Source of the DNA: Xestospongia bergquistia
Lineage: Eukaryota > Porifera > Demospongiae > Haplosclerida > Petrosiidae
Assembly: GCA_963965975.1 (NCBI GenBank)
Contig: OZ014423.1
Coordinates: forward strand, 1,488,001-1,552,000
DNA: 64,000 nucleotides
Direction of reading: 5' to 3'
Both the position numbers and the translations under genes were made by a program. Positions 1-11,571 of this stretch are shown in pieces. The stretch's first letter is position 1; each line of letters opens with the position of its first letter. The notes under the pieces are model-generated. The model did not search any database. It had not been told where the DNA came from and worked only from the letters and a program-made list of their open reading frames with translations.

Positions 1-347
1 TGTTAACAATAAATAATTTTAGTGCTAATTAATGTCTGTCTTTCTAGTTCAGAATAATATTGCATGAATTAAAAGAACTACATGAAACACACTATAGTTT
101 TAATAAACTAATACTTTGACATTGGATATGCAGCTGTTGTTGTGTTTCCTCATTGTCATGCCCTCAGTTAGCTTATTTGTGTCTCTGAAAGTCTAAAAAG
201 ACTATGAAATTAATTTACAGCTACTAAAAATTAATTTTACAGTTGCTAAATTACTTGTTTTTTAGCACTTTAATTGTAATTATCATTGGGTGTTTATGAG
301 TGGGCATACATAGGGAGTGGCTAAGTGTGCCCTAAGACCACTGAGTT

Positions 348-3300
348 ATGGCAAAAAAACAAATCGATTCAAAGCTGTTGTTGTCCCTTCTAAGCCAAGT
401 TCGGCTAGGTAAGTAGTCTTCTGTAACGTTACAGTATTGAATTTGTGTGTAAGGTTGTATAAATCTTTGAGGTCATATTATCTTTTACTTTAGATATAAC
501 TCACTTGAGTGATGTATTAGAAGTCTTAAACATGTTTCCACATCAAAGATGGTTTCAACTAGGTTTATTGTTGGGTATACTACAACCTACATTGGCAAAA
601 ATTGAAGCAGATCATCATAATGATGTAGCTCGATGTCTTCAGGAGTGTATGACTTGTTGGCTGAGAAGAGTCGATCAAGTTGATGAGAGAGGAAGACCTA
701 CCTGGGATGTGCTAGCTAGTACTTTGAAGAAGATGGAAGAAAACTATGTTGCTGATAAAATTATACAAACAGGTACAATATAATGTTACACATAGGCTGG
801 CTTGTATTAGAATTATTAATCTATTTTTAGTGAATGGAAAAATTAAATCTGCTGCACAAGTTCTGATATATCCAATTGAAATAGCACAGCTGTTGTATAG
901 CGAGAGGTGTATCAATAAAGTGGCCCTTGATGAAGTAGAGAGACTAGAAGGGTCTCTAGAAAATAAGATGACAACACTTTTGTCTGCTATCCATACAGCA
1001 GCGTCTTTTCATCACCAGAACATCAAAGTATTTGGGACAGTTTTGTCCAAAATTGAGGAAATGAGATCTCTAGGAAATGAAGTCCTCACTTTACATGGTA
1101 AGAGCAAGGTATATCTTTATATATATTTAAATAAATCACTGTGTTCTTTTAATCAGCCCAAAAGTTCCTTAATGAGAAAGAAACAGTTCTTCAAGAGATA
1201 ACAACTAGTGATGAGATGAGTCCTGAGGATTGTGCTATTGATATTCTGCGTAAATATTATGGTGCCTTATCTCAATCTCTTCATCGTGCTACTAATGTGG
1301 CACAACTCCTTTGTGAAGAGAAGATAATATCAGATGAAATGTTATCTCACGTAAAGGACAGTGGACTATCACAGTCAGAGATAAAGGGAATATTATTAAA
1401 AGCTATACGTGATGCTGTTCATATCAATCATCGTAATCTGGAGGTGTTTACCAGGATATTAAAGAGCTCCTCTGTGAATGCACAAACTGGTGATGATATC
1501 TTTAATGATTATGGTTAGTGTAATTAACTATGAGTTTTATTATATTATTTACAATTACACATATGTTTATAGTGCAAACAGTTAAGAAAGATGAAGTTCA
1601 AACTGTAGCTGCTGATTTTTATATAAGTGAAGGTGTGATATATTGTCATTATTGTAATCATTTTATTTAACATAATCTCTTTCATTTTACAGGGAATAAT
1701 ACATCCACTTCCAGTAGCAGTTCACAAAATGTCAAAATCCCAGTTCCTCGTAGCATGAGTTCAGAGTTTACTAAAATCAGAGCAAAATTTGGCATTGCTT
1801 TTAACAATATCAGAAGCATAATTAAAAGCAACCCACCTCCACTGGAAGATGTAAAAGAATTCCTTGAAGATTGCGACTCTTCTCTCAAGCCTTCCTTAGC
1901 TCATTCTAAAAGTATTAGTGATATTTTGAATGTTGTTCGAGACAAATGCACACTTGTTGATATCAACTATTTGAATGCAGTTGTTACACGATTCAATATA
2001 GAAGAAGCTAAACCACATATTGATTCCTACGAGAAAGTTATTGAAGAATTTTGTCGCTCTGTGTCTGTCCGTCTTTGTCTGCAGGAAATATTTCCAGTAA
2101 CATTCACACCTCCTTCTCTTAATTGTGAGACTGCTACATTTGTCCTCAATTGGGATCCCGATGACTTCATGTTAAATGATATCACGAATCTTCTGTCAGA
2201 AGTGTTTGAAAGATTACACAAATGGGTGACAGTAAAAGTCATCAAAGAAGGCAACTCTGTCGTTGTGACATGTACCTTTCCACCAAATCTACTTGGGCCA
2301 CTCATTGCCAAAGCTCAGGAGACAATCCTTTCAATTAAGAAGAAAGGGTTGATCAATTTTGTAATTGGTCATTGCATTATTTGGGATATGTACAAAAGAG
2401 ATGAGGTAAGAGATGTTTATAATATGTAGACAATGATCTCTTTGTTGTTTGTAGAAGATTCAATACCTAGAAGAGGACATGTCCAAGAAAGATCACCTGA
2501 TAACAGAATTGAAGTCTTCGCTTGAAGGTGAGTATAAAAATGCTTTTATTACATATTAAGGAGCAAAGTGATAACAATTTTGTAATCATTAATTTTATAA
2601 GTGTACCCTATCATTACATGGTAGAATATATCAGTATGGATAGAGAACAGCAAGACCAATCATCAACTGACACATTATCAGGTATGTACATTGATTGAAC
2701 TGTAATATATAGTTATGTATCTAATATAAACAGAAAAACTGAAATTATTGGATAGAATAAGTAAGGCAAAGACATCAGAGATAGAAAAGTTGATCAGACA
2801 AAAAGAAGGTGAGTTATACTATTGTATACACAGATGATATATGATTTTGCATATTCTATAGCTACAGATAAAATATTAATAGACAACAAAAAAGAGATAG
2901 AGACTTTGCAGGAAAAAACAACATTACTAACTTTAGAACTAAAGAACAGAGAAGAAAAAATCAATCAATTGATAGAGAAGATGAAAGGTAGGGAAAAGTA
3001 TATGATATTTTATTTATTTTGTAATGTTATTATTAGATCTGCAGTCTGGGATAGCAGAAGTAAGTGTTTGGGTCAAGTCTACCAATCCAGAGTTAAGTCA
3101 AAGACTTGATGATTTAACTATAACTGATAAACCAAGCCAAGAGAGCAAGCTAACATCAACTAGTCAAGATTCATCAGATACTACACAAGAGGAGAAGACA
3201 CACTCAAGTAAGTTATAATGTTTGATGATATAACAGTTAATAATGTGTAATATAAGTTGATTACATGTTCTCTTACTACTTTGAGAAGTTTTAAAGTGTT

Positions 3301-4282
3301 TATTGTAAATCATAATAATTTAATAATACAAGTCTAATTTTCATATTGATTGATTTTAGAATATTTGGAAAATTTTATGATACCTTGATTTAAAAGAGAA
3401 ACCTGGATTTTGCATATGCTGTTGTAATGTACAATAACTAAAAGTATTATTATAACTAGCTAATTATTGATTACATTCATAGGTATCTTCAGACATGATC
3501 TATTACCAGCTAGTAGTACAAAAGACTTACCAACACAGCCTTATAGGATGTCTAAATCCAATGGTCACCATGGTTATGCATTAATCATCAATAACATAAA
3601 TGTATCTGGACGAGAAAGGCGTCTAGGTGCTGAAGTAGATGATATAAACCTTGCTAAAACACTTGAAACCCTTGGGTATAAGTTATTTGAGGATAAGTGC
3701 CATCGTGACTATACTGCTAAAGAGATGACTGAACTATTTAATAAAGTTACTATGGAGACAGACCATAGCCAGTGTGATAGCTTTGTCTGTTGTCTTCTTT
3801 CTCATGGCGATGTTGGCAAGGTTTATGGATCAGATGATCGCCCAATTATACTGGAAGATATTAAGAACAGTGTTATACACTGTCCTAGCCTTGTGGGAAA
3901 ACCAAAGATCTTCTTTATTACGTCAGCTCGAGGTGGACGTCTTCCTGAAACTCATATTGTTGATCATGAATATGCAGATCCTATTCTTATTCCTCAAGAT
4001 AGCGATCTTTTCTTTGGTTATTCCACCTCTGAAAATACTTTAAGTTGTCGATTTACAGACATTGGTTCTTGGTACATCATTGAGTTATGTGATGCCCTCA
4101 ACAAGTACCATAAAGAACTTGATCTTCTCTCAATGGTCCAAATTGCACAACGTCAAGTGGCACATAAAGATGAGTATATTTATGAACGCAATGAGAGATC
4201 TAAAGATGGTAAATCAGTTACTAAATCATACAAACAGTCTCCACAGATGGTAAGTACATTAGTTAGTCCAGTCTACTTTTAA
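348..4282 (+). CDS. Death-domain, caspase-like protein with Cys-to-Ala active site (probable pseudo-caspase)
   Basis: Twelve exons: 348-408, 494-772, 831-1097, 1157-1513, 1573-1632, 1693-2405, 2455-2527, 2625-2681, 2734-2808, 2862-2987, 3037-3207, 3483-4282. They total 3039 nt, 1012 residues. Residues ~21-113 resemble a death domain (W..LG..LG, L..IE, PTW..L). Exons 3 and 4 encode two similar all-helical death-fold-like repeats. Exon 6 is a ~240-residue helical region I cannot name. Exons 7-10 are charged and coiled-coil-like. Exon 12 is a caspase p20/p10 unit: GHHGYALIINN, SHG (His854), then FFITSARGG where caspases have QACRG, so the nucleophile is Ala895. The p10 motif SWR reads SCR, and GSWYI and the C-terminal VSTL..VYF are kept. 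By analogy with c-FLIP it may be a scaffold or inhibitor in death signalling; that role is inference. The terminal stop is reached by reading through a GT at ~4251, because the family's C-terminal motif lies there. Confidence 0.85.
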
Positions 4283-5272
4283 TGCACTTGTTACCTCAAT
4301 GATCTTTACAGTGTGTGTTAATACTGATTATAATGACTAACACTGATTAAATTAAGATCTTTAAATTATTAATAAGAGACATTTTTCTTTATTTTATAAA
4401 AATAATAATATAACAATTAATTCAGTTATCTTGCCCCACTAAAATGGTTTACATTTCCTAGTTTACTATTACAGTAATAGTTATTTTAGTGTGATGGTGT
4501 TTTTAAGTGTTGCATTATTCAAAAATGGTGTGGTCACATGATTGTGACATCTTATAATGCTAGCATGGGTTAATCATAAACTTTTGTTAACAACAGAAAC
4601 GTCTGTCTGGGTCTTATATTGTGAATACTACATCAGTAGGTAATACCTTTTGTCTTGTTTTTACAATAAACTCTTATACTAAATGAAGAGTAGGTATGGG
4701 GACATATAACTATATTAGTGTAGTATATATAGAGATCCAATATCATAAGAGATTTCATTTACTGACACGACAATCCCATAGTGTGTGGTTGAATATTTAT
4801 CATAAGACTGTCACATTTAACTGGAGTCCCAGTAACTTAAGTTAAAGGAGAATAGGACAATCAACCAGTAGCCATTTTGTGGAATTACTGTTGTCTAAAT
4901 ACCTAACTGTATCAGACATGCAAACTCATGTTATGGTAAGCTATGGTGCATCTCAACTCTCAACATGTTTCTCCTGGTACCATAAACAAAAAAGCAGACC
5001 TGGGATGGGGAGTAATTGCATTTCTCCCTCACAGTCATCTTTCTTAGTCTGGCCAGGCCAGTCCCTAAGCATAGGAGCTGGCCCCACCAGACTACTTACA
5101 GTCCAATTAAGAATGTACATAACGACTGTCTACAATTGCGAGTGACTGATATTAAAGTTCATTACATTTTGGTAATATAATGGAAATATATATATTTAAT
5201 GTAATTCTATTTTCCAAAGTTTAGCTTTTATAAGCTATAGTGCAGTTAATTAATAATGGGTGGAGCTAGCAT
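4283..5272. other. Intergenic, no gene recognised
   Basis: AT-rich spacer between the caspase-like gene and RNPC3. Short open frames here lack splice context and any similarity I can recognise. The only structure is the imperfect hairpin at 5045-5094. Confidence 0.6.
5045..5094. repeat. Imperfect inverted repeat
   Basis: Two 17-base arms, 5045-5061 and 5078-5094, pair at 14 of 17 positions around a 16-base spacer. The arms are GC-rich against an AT-rich background. It could be a remnant of a small transposon or a structured transcript. No function is visible. Confidence 0.5.
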
Positions 5273-7770
5273 ATGCCACGTGTAACCATGGATCGACTTC
5301 TTGTTCGAAAATTACCAGGATGGTTGAGACCAGGCGACAAAGAAAGTCTACTGAAGTATTTTGGTGCTGTAGAAGTTACTGTTATGTCTCAAAAAGGAAA
5401 AATGGTAAGAAAGACAGTCTAGCCATGGATCTAACTATAGAAATTGTTTGTTTGTCTCTTGTCTATGACCAGAGGAACTGTGCATTTGCTACTTTTGCAA
5501 ACCCAGTTGATGCTAAAATGGTATTAGAGATACACAAATAATATTACTACCGTATTTACACAAGTATCACTTTATAGGCTATGACAAAACTTCATCAATT
5601 AGATGTTTTTGGTTCTCGACTGATAGTTGTCTTTGCCACTCCTCAAGATTTGCAACACAGCTCTGTTGAAGACAAGTTGAGTTACTAATAATACATCATG
5701 ATTGATCTATTGTGATATGGTAATATTAGATGGGAATGTGATAAAGTAAATCTAGATGAGAATAATGATCAAGCTACAACTACAAAACCTGTACCACCAA
5801 CTGCTAAACAAGAGTTAGTTTGAAAGTTGTGTATAATTAATTTTTATCATTGCTTTTCTCTTAAAGCTCACAAGCTGACTCTTCTCCTCGACTTACTTAT
5901 CTCTATCCTCCTCCTAATCAGAACATCATTACTAATATGGCCAATACTATAGCTAGTGTACCTAAACTATATACACAGGTAATGAACTTCTATGATGCCA
6001 CTATTAGCTAAGTGCATCTGTATAGACACTGCATCTCATGAACAAAATGAACTTACCTCCTCCATTTGGGTCATCTACTCCTGCACCAGTACTGGTAAGG
6101 AACATCTTATCATTAATGTTTTCATAGTCTATTGTCTTAGCCTCCTGGTCCTAATGGAAATAGATTGAGCTCTGGTGAGTCAGAACTTGACAGTGATGAA
6201 GAAGGGAGAGGGATTACAAAGAGAATCAAGTAAGTAGTACTTGTTATAAGAATATCAACAAGTTCTACACACTGACCTATGTATACTGATCCCTAGACTC
6301 TTATAATATCCAGTTGTCAGTTAGTCTGGGGACATGACTGATAAACATGTTATTAACTAATAAACATGTTATTAGAGTTATTGTCATTATAATAGTCTGT
6401 ATAATATACAAGTTAATATGTGTTTTGTGTTGATTCATTTTCGTTCTGTTTATGAATACAGGAGGAAAGCTGTGAGTGTTCATCTCCTAGCTCACTAGTG
6501 CATTTCTCATTTTTATTGTATCCACAACCAATGTATCCTTACATTATATAACAATGCTTTAACATTAGAGGCAATTAATGTATCCTTATGTATTTAATAT
6601 TACTTAGTAATCATGTGTAATTGAATCGGTGTTGTGTTCTCTAGGTCAGGTCAGAAGAGACAGAAGATGGCTAAACGTAGGAGCATCACTTTCAAGCAAA
6701 TTAAAGAGACAATTCTGCCATCTTCAAAGAAGTTGAAAGAAGAAGAAAGATATTTGGTTAGTTTGAGATCAAGTTAATGTTAGCTCAGTCCCATGTGGTC
6801 TAGTGGTTAGGATCCGGCGCTCTCACCGCCGTGGCCGGGGTTCGATTCCCCGCATGGGAGTAGTGTCTTTTTTTCTTATTCAACTTTACTTTTTTTTTTA
6901 ATTTTCAGATACCATCAAGAAAGATTGAAATCAAGGCACCATTGGAGTTACCGTCTGTTACCGATGCATCTATTAATGTTGACAATATTTATACTATTGC
7001 TGCTACTCCAATATCAACTCAATCGGCTGTTGTAATGCCAACTCAAATAATTAGTGGAGAAACAGAAGCTGCTTTTATGGAACCTCAAAGTGCTCTCTCT
7101 ACATCAGCCATGGACTTGACATCTGATGAGGCAATATCCACTGAATCCATGGCAACAGATATGGATACAGTTTTAACTAAAGACATACATACAGAGGAAC
7201 AGTTTATTACATTAATAGAATTACAATCAAATCGTGCCACAACTGAAGGTAGACCAAAAAGAGACATTAAACAACAATTTTTACTTTTATATTTCTTAGA
7301 AATAGAAGAAAACAGTGCCTTTAAAAATTACACACAAGGAGAACCATCAATGAGACTATACATCAAAAATCTAGCAAAACAAGCGACTGAAACAGTTAGT
7401 TATCATTATAAATATAACATGTACATGTTATAATTATCAGGACTTAAGATATATTTACGGTAGCTATATTAATTGGGATTCAGAGGCTGACAAAAACAGG
7501 TAAATAAATTATATAACGACTTGTCTTGAATTTTTTTTGTTAGTTTTGATGTTCGGGTTATGCAACAAGGTCGTATGAAAGGTCAAGCCTTTGTTGGTAT
7601 GCCCAGCGAGGAGGTTGCTAGCAGAGCTCTTCAAGATACACATGGCTACAAGTTATATAACCGACCAATGGTTGTAGTAAGTAGCTATTTAATAAAAACA
7701 ATTGATCATTAAATGTACATTATTGTTACAGCAATTTGCCAGATCTAATAAACCTAAAGACACTATTTAA
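5273..7770 (+). CDS. RNPC3: RNA-binding region-containing protein 3 (U11/U12 snRNP 65K)
   Basis: Minor-spliceosome protein that bridges U11 and U12 snRNPs (family knowledge). Twelve exons: 5273-5404, 5473-5520, 5578-5675, 5730-5813, 5867-5978, 6026-6094, 6141-6229, 6645-6756, 6909-7394, 7441-7499, 7544-7676, 7732-7770; 486 residues, close to the usual ~517. The N-terminal RRM begins LLVRKLPGWLRPGDKESLL and contains CAFATFANP. The middle has the family's YPPPNQNII and LHLMNKMNLPPPF stretches. The C-terminal RRM has RLYIKNLAKQ, GRMKGQAFVGMPSEE and PMVVQFARS. Two starts are possible, 5273 or 5288; the second has the better context (ACCATGG). An optional ~10-nt microexon near 6470 was left out because direct joining of exon 7 to exon 8 keeps the frame. 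Confidence 0.92.
6789..6860 (+). tRNA. tRNA-Glu (anticodon CTC)
   Basis: A 72-nt cloverleaf. The acceptor stem TCCCATG pairs with CATGGGA, followed by discriminator G. The D-loop/A-box is TGGTCTAGTGGTTAGG. The anticodon loop CTCTCAC carries CTC. The T-arm/B-box is GGGTTCGATTCCCC. There is no intron, and CCA is not encoded. It lies in the same orientation inside the RNPC3 intron 6757-6908, so it is a nested Pol III gene. Confidence 0.95.
6868..6874 (+). terminator. Pol III terminator of tRNA-Glu
   Basis: A run of seven T residues begins 8 nt after the tRNA 3' end, typical of RNA polymerase III termination. It also lies in the host intron. Confidence 0.75.
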
Positions 7771-8269
7771 ACTATCCACTAATGATATTATTGATTTTCA
7801 AAGAAATATAAAGTTGTAAAATGTCTAGTTTCAATTGTCTGTTAACATTAGATGAAACTACTAACCAGACTTAAAATTCAGTACCCACGTGTCATCTTCC
7901 TGTATCCCCCTCAGAGCAAAATTAATCAAACTTAATGTTGAACAGTTAGGAGAATTACAAAGAAAGAACAATCTCACTTTCAATTCTAAAAAGTGGCATA
8001 TTTGATTGTTATTTGATCAACTGGGCAGTTTGAGTTACAGGTAGTGTACCAATAGAACTGTTTATTTTACTATTGGAAATCATCAGTTGTATCCGTGTGA
8101 TGACTGGGTTAATTATAATCTTGATATGTCTGATACACATTGGTTAATACAATACATAATTAATTTTAATCAAATTAATAAAGATACAGGAATATCTAAC
8201 TATCTAGTCTAAACAAGTAAAATACCAACTTGTACAGACTTACATGTTCTGTAAATTTTAATATGCACA
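7771..8269. other. Intergenic, nothing recognised
   Basis: AT-rich spacer between the 3' ends of two convergent genes, RNPC3 (+) and the Cys-rich gene (-). It presumably holds both 3' UTRs. Confidence 0.6.
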
Positions 8270-9146
8270 TTATAACAAATAAATTAGTTCAAACAGAAGA
8301 CACACACCAATCAAGAAGATCACATTGCTGTGTAACAAGCATATACTACCACTGCCAGCATCAGTTGTGGGACTATTGCCTATAATAAAATACAGATAAT
8401 AATATATGTACTTTAATTATATCCCACTTACTTGTAGTGCCAGTAGTAGCATTTGTGACATTAGGAGCTTCAGTTGGTATTGAGGTAGGACAACGACCAG
8501 AGGGCTGAACACCACATGATGGATAATCAATGACAATCTGGAGTATCTGATTGGGATCAGGATCATCATCCACAACGATCAAGGTGTTGCTAGCAAATGT
8601 CTCTAAACAGCACCCAAGAGATGCCTTAGCTCTTTGTAGGTTGATACTGCAATTTTCTCTACAAATGCCAACACTACCATTGCAAATTGCCAATGTTTGT
8701 ATGAGTGGCGGTGACTCTCCTGATATCTGTGCTTCATAAATCTGAACAATACAGTAAGTGCCATTAACTAGTGAGCATGTCACGTTAGATACAGCATCAA
8801 GGGCCAATTGTATTATGATGGGACTGGAGTCATTGAGAACGCATTGAAAGAATTCTAGAGTATCATCAAGACAATCAGTCATGCAATAATCATTCAAATA
8901 GTTAGTGGCATTCTTTCTAAAATTGGTAAGTCTAATCGATCGACGAATATCAAAACCTAGTGCAAAAAATTTGAGCTCAATGGATATCTCAGCCAATTCA
9001 AGACACTCTTCTGTTATATTCACTTTCTTTTTGCAATACTCTTCTCTATTACCATTTCGCTTGACAATTTTATTGTCATTGATGCTGGAACAAACAAGAT
9101 ATAGCTGAACCAACAAAAATAAAATGTATATCATTACTTTCTTCAT
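8270..9146 (-). CDS. Secreted, N-glycosylated, Cys-rich protein, probably GPI-anchored (copy 1)
   Basis: Two exons on the minus strand, 9146-8432 and 8379-8270, giving 274 residues. An N-terminal signal peptide (MKKVMIYILFLLVQLYLVCS) is followed by a dibasic VKRNGNREEYC. The body has many cysteines in patterns such as CMTDCLDD, CRENC and LGCCLETF, and several NxS/T sequons. A Ser/Thr/Pro-rich stretch precedes a hydrophobic tail (NVIFLIGVCLLFELIYLL) encoded mainly by exon 2. That is the layout of a GPI-attachment signal. I do not recognise the family. The paralogue at 17942-18780 has the same intron position and lies on the same duplicated block. Extracellular location is well supported; function is unknown. 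Confidence 0.82.
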
Positions 9147-9256
9147 CGTTGTGACAATGGATACTCAAATTGTCATTATATAGTACTACTAGCAGGAAAC
9201 AACCAGTTATCATTTTAATACAAGTATATTGTGTAATATGGACTAGTTCATATTAG

Positions 9257-9301
9257 GAATATGTCCATGTGGTGACTGGCAGTGGTTTCCTTGGATTATT
9301 G
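9257..9301 (+). pseudogene. Relic exon resembling an extended-SDR Rossmann motif
   Basis: An AG acceptor, 45 in-frame bases and a GTATGA donor encode a peptide with VHVVTGSGFLG. This is close to the VTGGSGFLG NAD-binding motif of 3-beta-HSD-type dehydrogenases but lacks one glycine. The same exon is copied at 18902-18946. No continuing exons of that family were found in either place. It may instead be an improvised 5' exon of the neighbouring dehydrogenase. Confidence 0.4.
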
Positions 9302-9437
9302 GTATGACCGGTTTGGAATTAGGTGTAGATATTCTTTGCTTATCAGACACTTTTGGAAATGATTATTTCCCAGTAAACACTGGATGTAATCAAGGATATT
9401 GTATTAACATTATTACACCACAATTTATTATAATTAT

Positions 9438-10230
9438 TTGAGAAAACAAAAGAACAATTTGGATCATTAGACATTTTAGTCAACAATGCTGGTATTTGTG
9501 ATGAAGAGAATTGGGAAAAGACTCTCTTTGTAAATCTGGTATGTAAGGTTATATTCACTTGACAATAGTAATAGAAAGTAGTTGCTAGACTTCACCTTGA
9601 TTTAAAGTACTCTTTTCATTACACAGCATGCTCCTGTAATGGGGACATATACTACAATGAAATATATGTCCACTCAAAGTGGTGGTAAAGGAGGTGTTGT
9701 GGTTAATGTGTGTTCCTTTGCAGGTCAGCAAATTTGTATTAAAATTTTAATGTTGATATTATTCCAATATTATCAGGTCTTATATTCAGCATCTAAACAT
9801 AGACTGGTAGGGTTCACATGTTCTATGGAGGTTAATATAGTACTATATGAGAGAGCGTATTAACTATTATATTATATAATAGATTATACAGCCAATGACA
9901 GGTGTGAGAGTCAATTGTATTTGTCCTGTGATTGTTGATACTCCACTTATTCGAGGTGGACTTGAAAATGCAGCTGTTGGGAAAGAAATGATGAAGGTAC
10001 TAATGTTGAAATTGATTGAACAACAAGAAGGGTATTTGAGGTACTATATTGAGAATACATTCCTTAGTAGTAAGTTTTGTGTGTCTTATAGTCCAGAGTT
10101 TGTAGCTGAAGGTATTATTAAGTTGATCACAGATACCAGTCTTAGTAGAAAGATCATGTGTGTGACACCTCGTAAAGGTCATCATTTTCAAGAGTATAAA
10201 GATATTCAACATGTATTGGATAACTGCTAA
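9438..10230 (+). pseudogene. 5'-truncated 15-hydroxyprostaglandin dehydrogenase-like SDR
   Basis: Several segments match 15-[18 protein letters not shown] and [11 protein letters not shown] (9438-9540), GGKGGVVVNVCSFAG (9627 on), LYSASKH with the catalytic Tyr and Lys (~9780), GVRVNCICPVIVDTPL (from ~9890), and GIIKLI with GHHFQEYKD to a stop at 10230. The catalytic Ser, Tyr and Lys positions are kept. The N-terminal coenzyme-binding GxxxGxG part is missing: coding similarity starts abruptly where the duplicated block ends. The join at ~9725-9776 also breaks phase if spliced at the evident sites, or adds ~8 extra residues if read through. Most likely a decapitated gene copy. A transcript starting in the duplicated block cannot be excluded. 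Confidence 0.65.
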
Positions 10231-11246
10231 ATCACTACAGCTTTGTATCATTTCCATTTTGATTGTAGTATAAATGTTAGAATAATAATTTCTATATTAA
10301 AAAATTTAAAAACCTTAATTACCAAAATGTGTAGAAATCCAATGTGCTCTTTTGTCATTTTAATATCTTTACCCAAGAACATTCATTATATATTGAGTTA
10401 TAATCATATTCATGAGGAAAAACGGAAGTCATTAACAGTTGTTAGGGCCAGTCTACCACGTGGCCTGTTCTATATATTTATATTTGAAAGCTATATTTTA
10501 TTGTGTTGTCAGTATATTCCTTAAACAAATCCTCATTTTCTATTTAACTGAACAATCTTTTACTTGATATTTCTTACAGGACTGTTTATCTCATACAACT
10601 ATTGCAACAAAGCATTATATTGTGTCAACTATGTATAGTGATGTACATACTGCTATTCCTACTTTGGGCTTGTTTGAGATGATTTACTGCTATCCCTTTA
10701 TTTAATATTTTTTTAGAAATTTTTATTTACTTGTAATAATATACTGTAATATTGTTAATAATCAATGTTTATTTCTTTATAGACATTAATACATCAGGCC
10801 TAGGATGAAACAAATTAAAGAAAAAAGTAAAGTTCATTTAATTAATGAAGTCAGTCATTGAGTATGTTGATATCGTTATAATATCAAAATTTGTCTGAAG
10901 TCAAAAAAAGGGAAAGCAGATTTTACTTAATTGTCCTAATTGAAGGGAGATCCTCTTAAGTACATGTATGTGTGTATATATATACATAGTAGGGATAAAG
11001 TAATGTCCTTTCTAGTACAAACATTATAGATGGCATTTGTGTTGTACACTGTTGTCACATATTTTGTTATTGAGTATGATCATATTATGGAAACTATTAT
11101 ATAAAGTATTATATATTGTCACTATTGTATCTAGTGTTCTGAATTATTTCTGTATGCATTACTGAGCATTATATGAATGTTATCTGAAAATATTCTAATT
11201 CATATATGAATGTTATGTACATTTACACATACCAATTAATGTATAG
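10231..11246. other. No gene recognised
   Basis: AT-rich. One acceptor-like site near 10580 opens a short frame that I could not link to other exons. It may hold upstream exons of the partial gene at 11247-11968. Confidence 0.4.
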
Positions 11247-11484
11247 TGAACAAAATGATTATTCAATTGAAACAGAGAAATGGTTCTGTCTGTCAAGAAA
11301 TAATCACTATACAGCAGAGTCATCTTCAACTCCAGAAACTCCTTAGGCAATATCGTCATCATAATCCTAGCTCTACCGTTAATAATATATTATTAAATGA
11401 ACATAAGAAGTCATTACAAGAATTTGAAAGGTATATACAGTATTATGTGTGTGTGTATGTGTAACTATCATAAGAATAATTTAT

Positions 11485-11571
<87 letters not shown>

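Larger units (their letters stand above)
8270..9437. repeat. Segmental duplication, copy 1
   Basis: The Cys-rich gene plus ~290 bp of upstream DNA is repeated at 17942-19082. The upstream part is nearly identical in long stretches, while the coding part is more diverged. The similarity stops at ~9437, where dehydrogenase-like coding sequence begins. The breakpoint therefore appears to fall inside a 15-PGDH exon. Confidence 0.8.

Noticed and set aside
4598..4640. Possible extra terminal exon of the caspase-like gene after an AACAG acceptor
   Set aside because: Reading through the GT at ~4251 gives the conserved caspase C-terminal VSTL..VYF and a stop, so the gene ends at 4282.
4879..5145. 88-codon ORF between the caspase-like gene and RNPC3
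   Set aside because: No similarity or splice context, and it spans the inverted repeat at 5045-5094.
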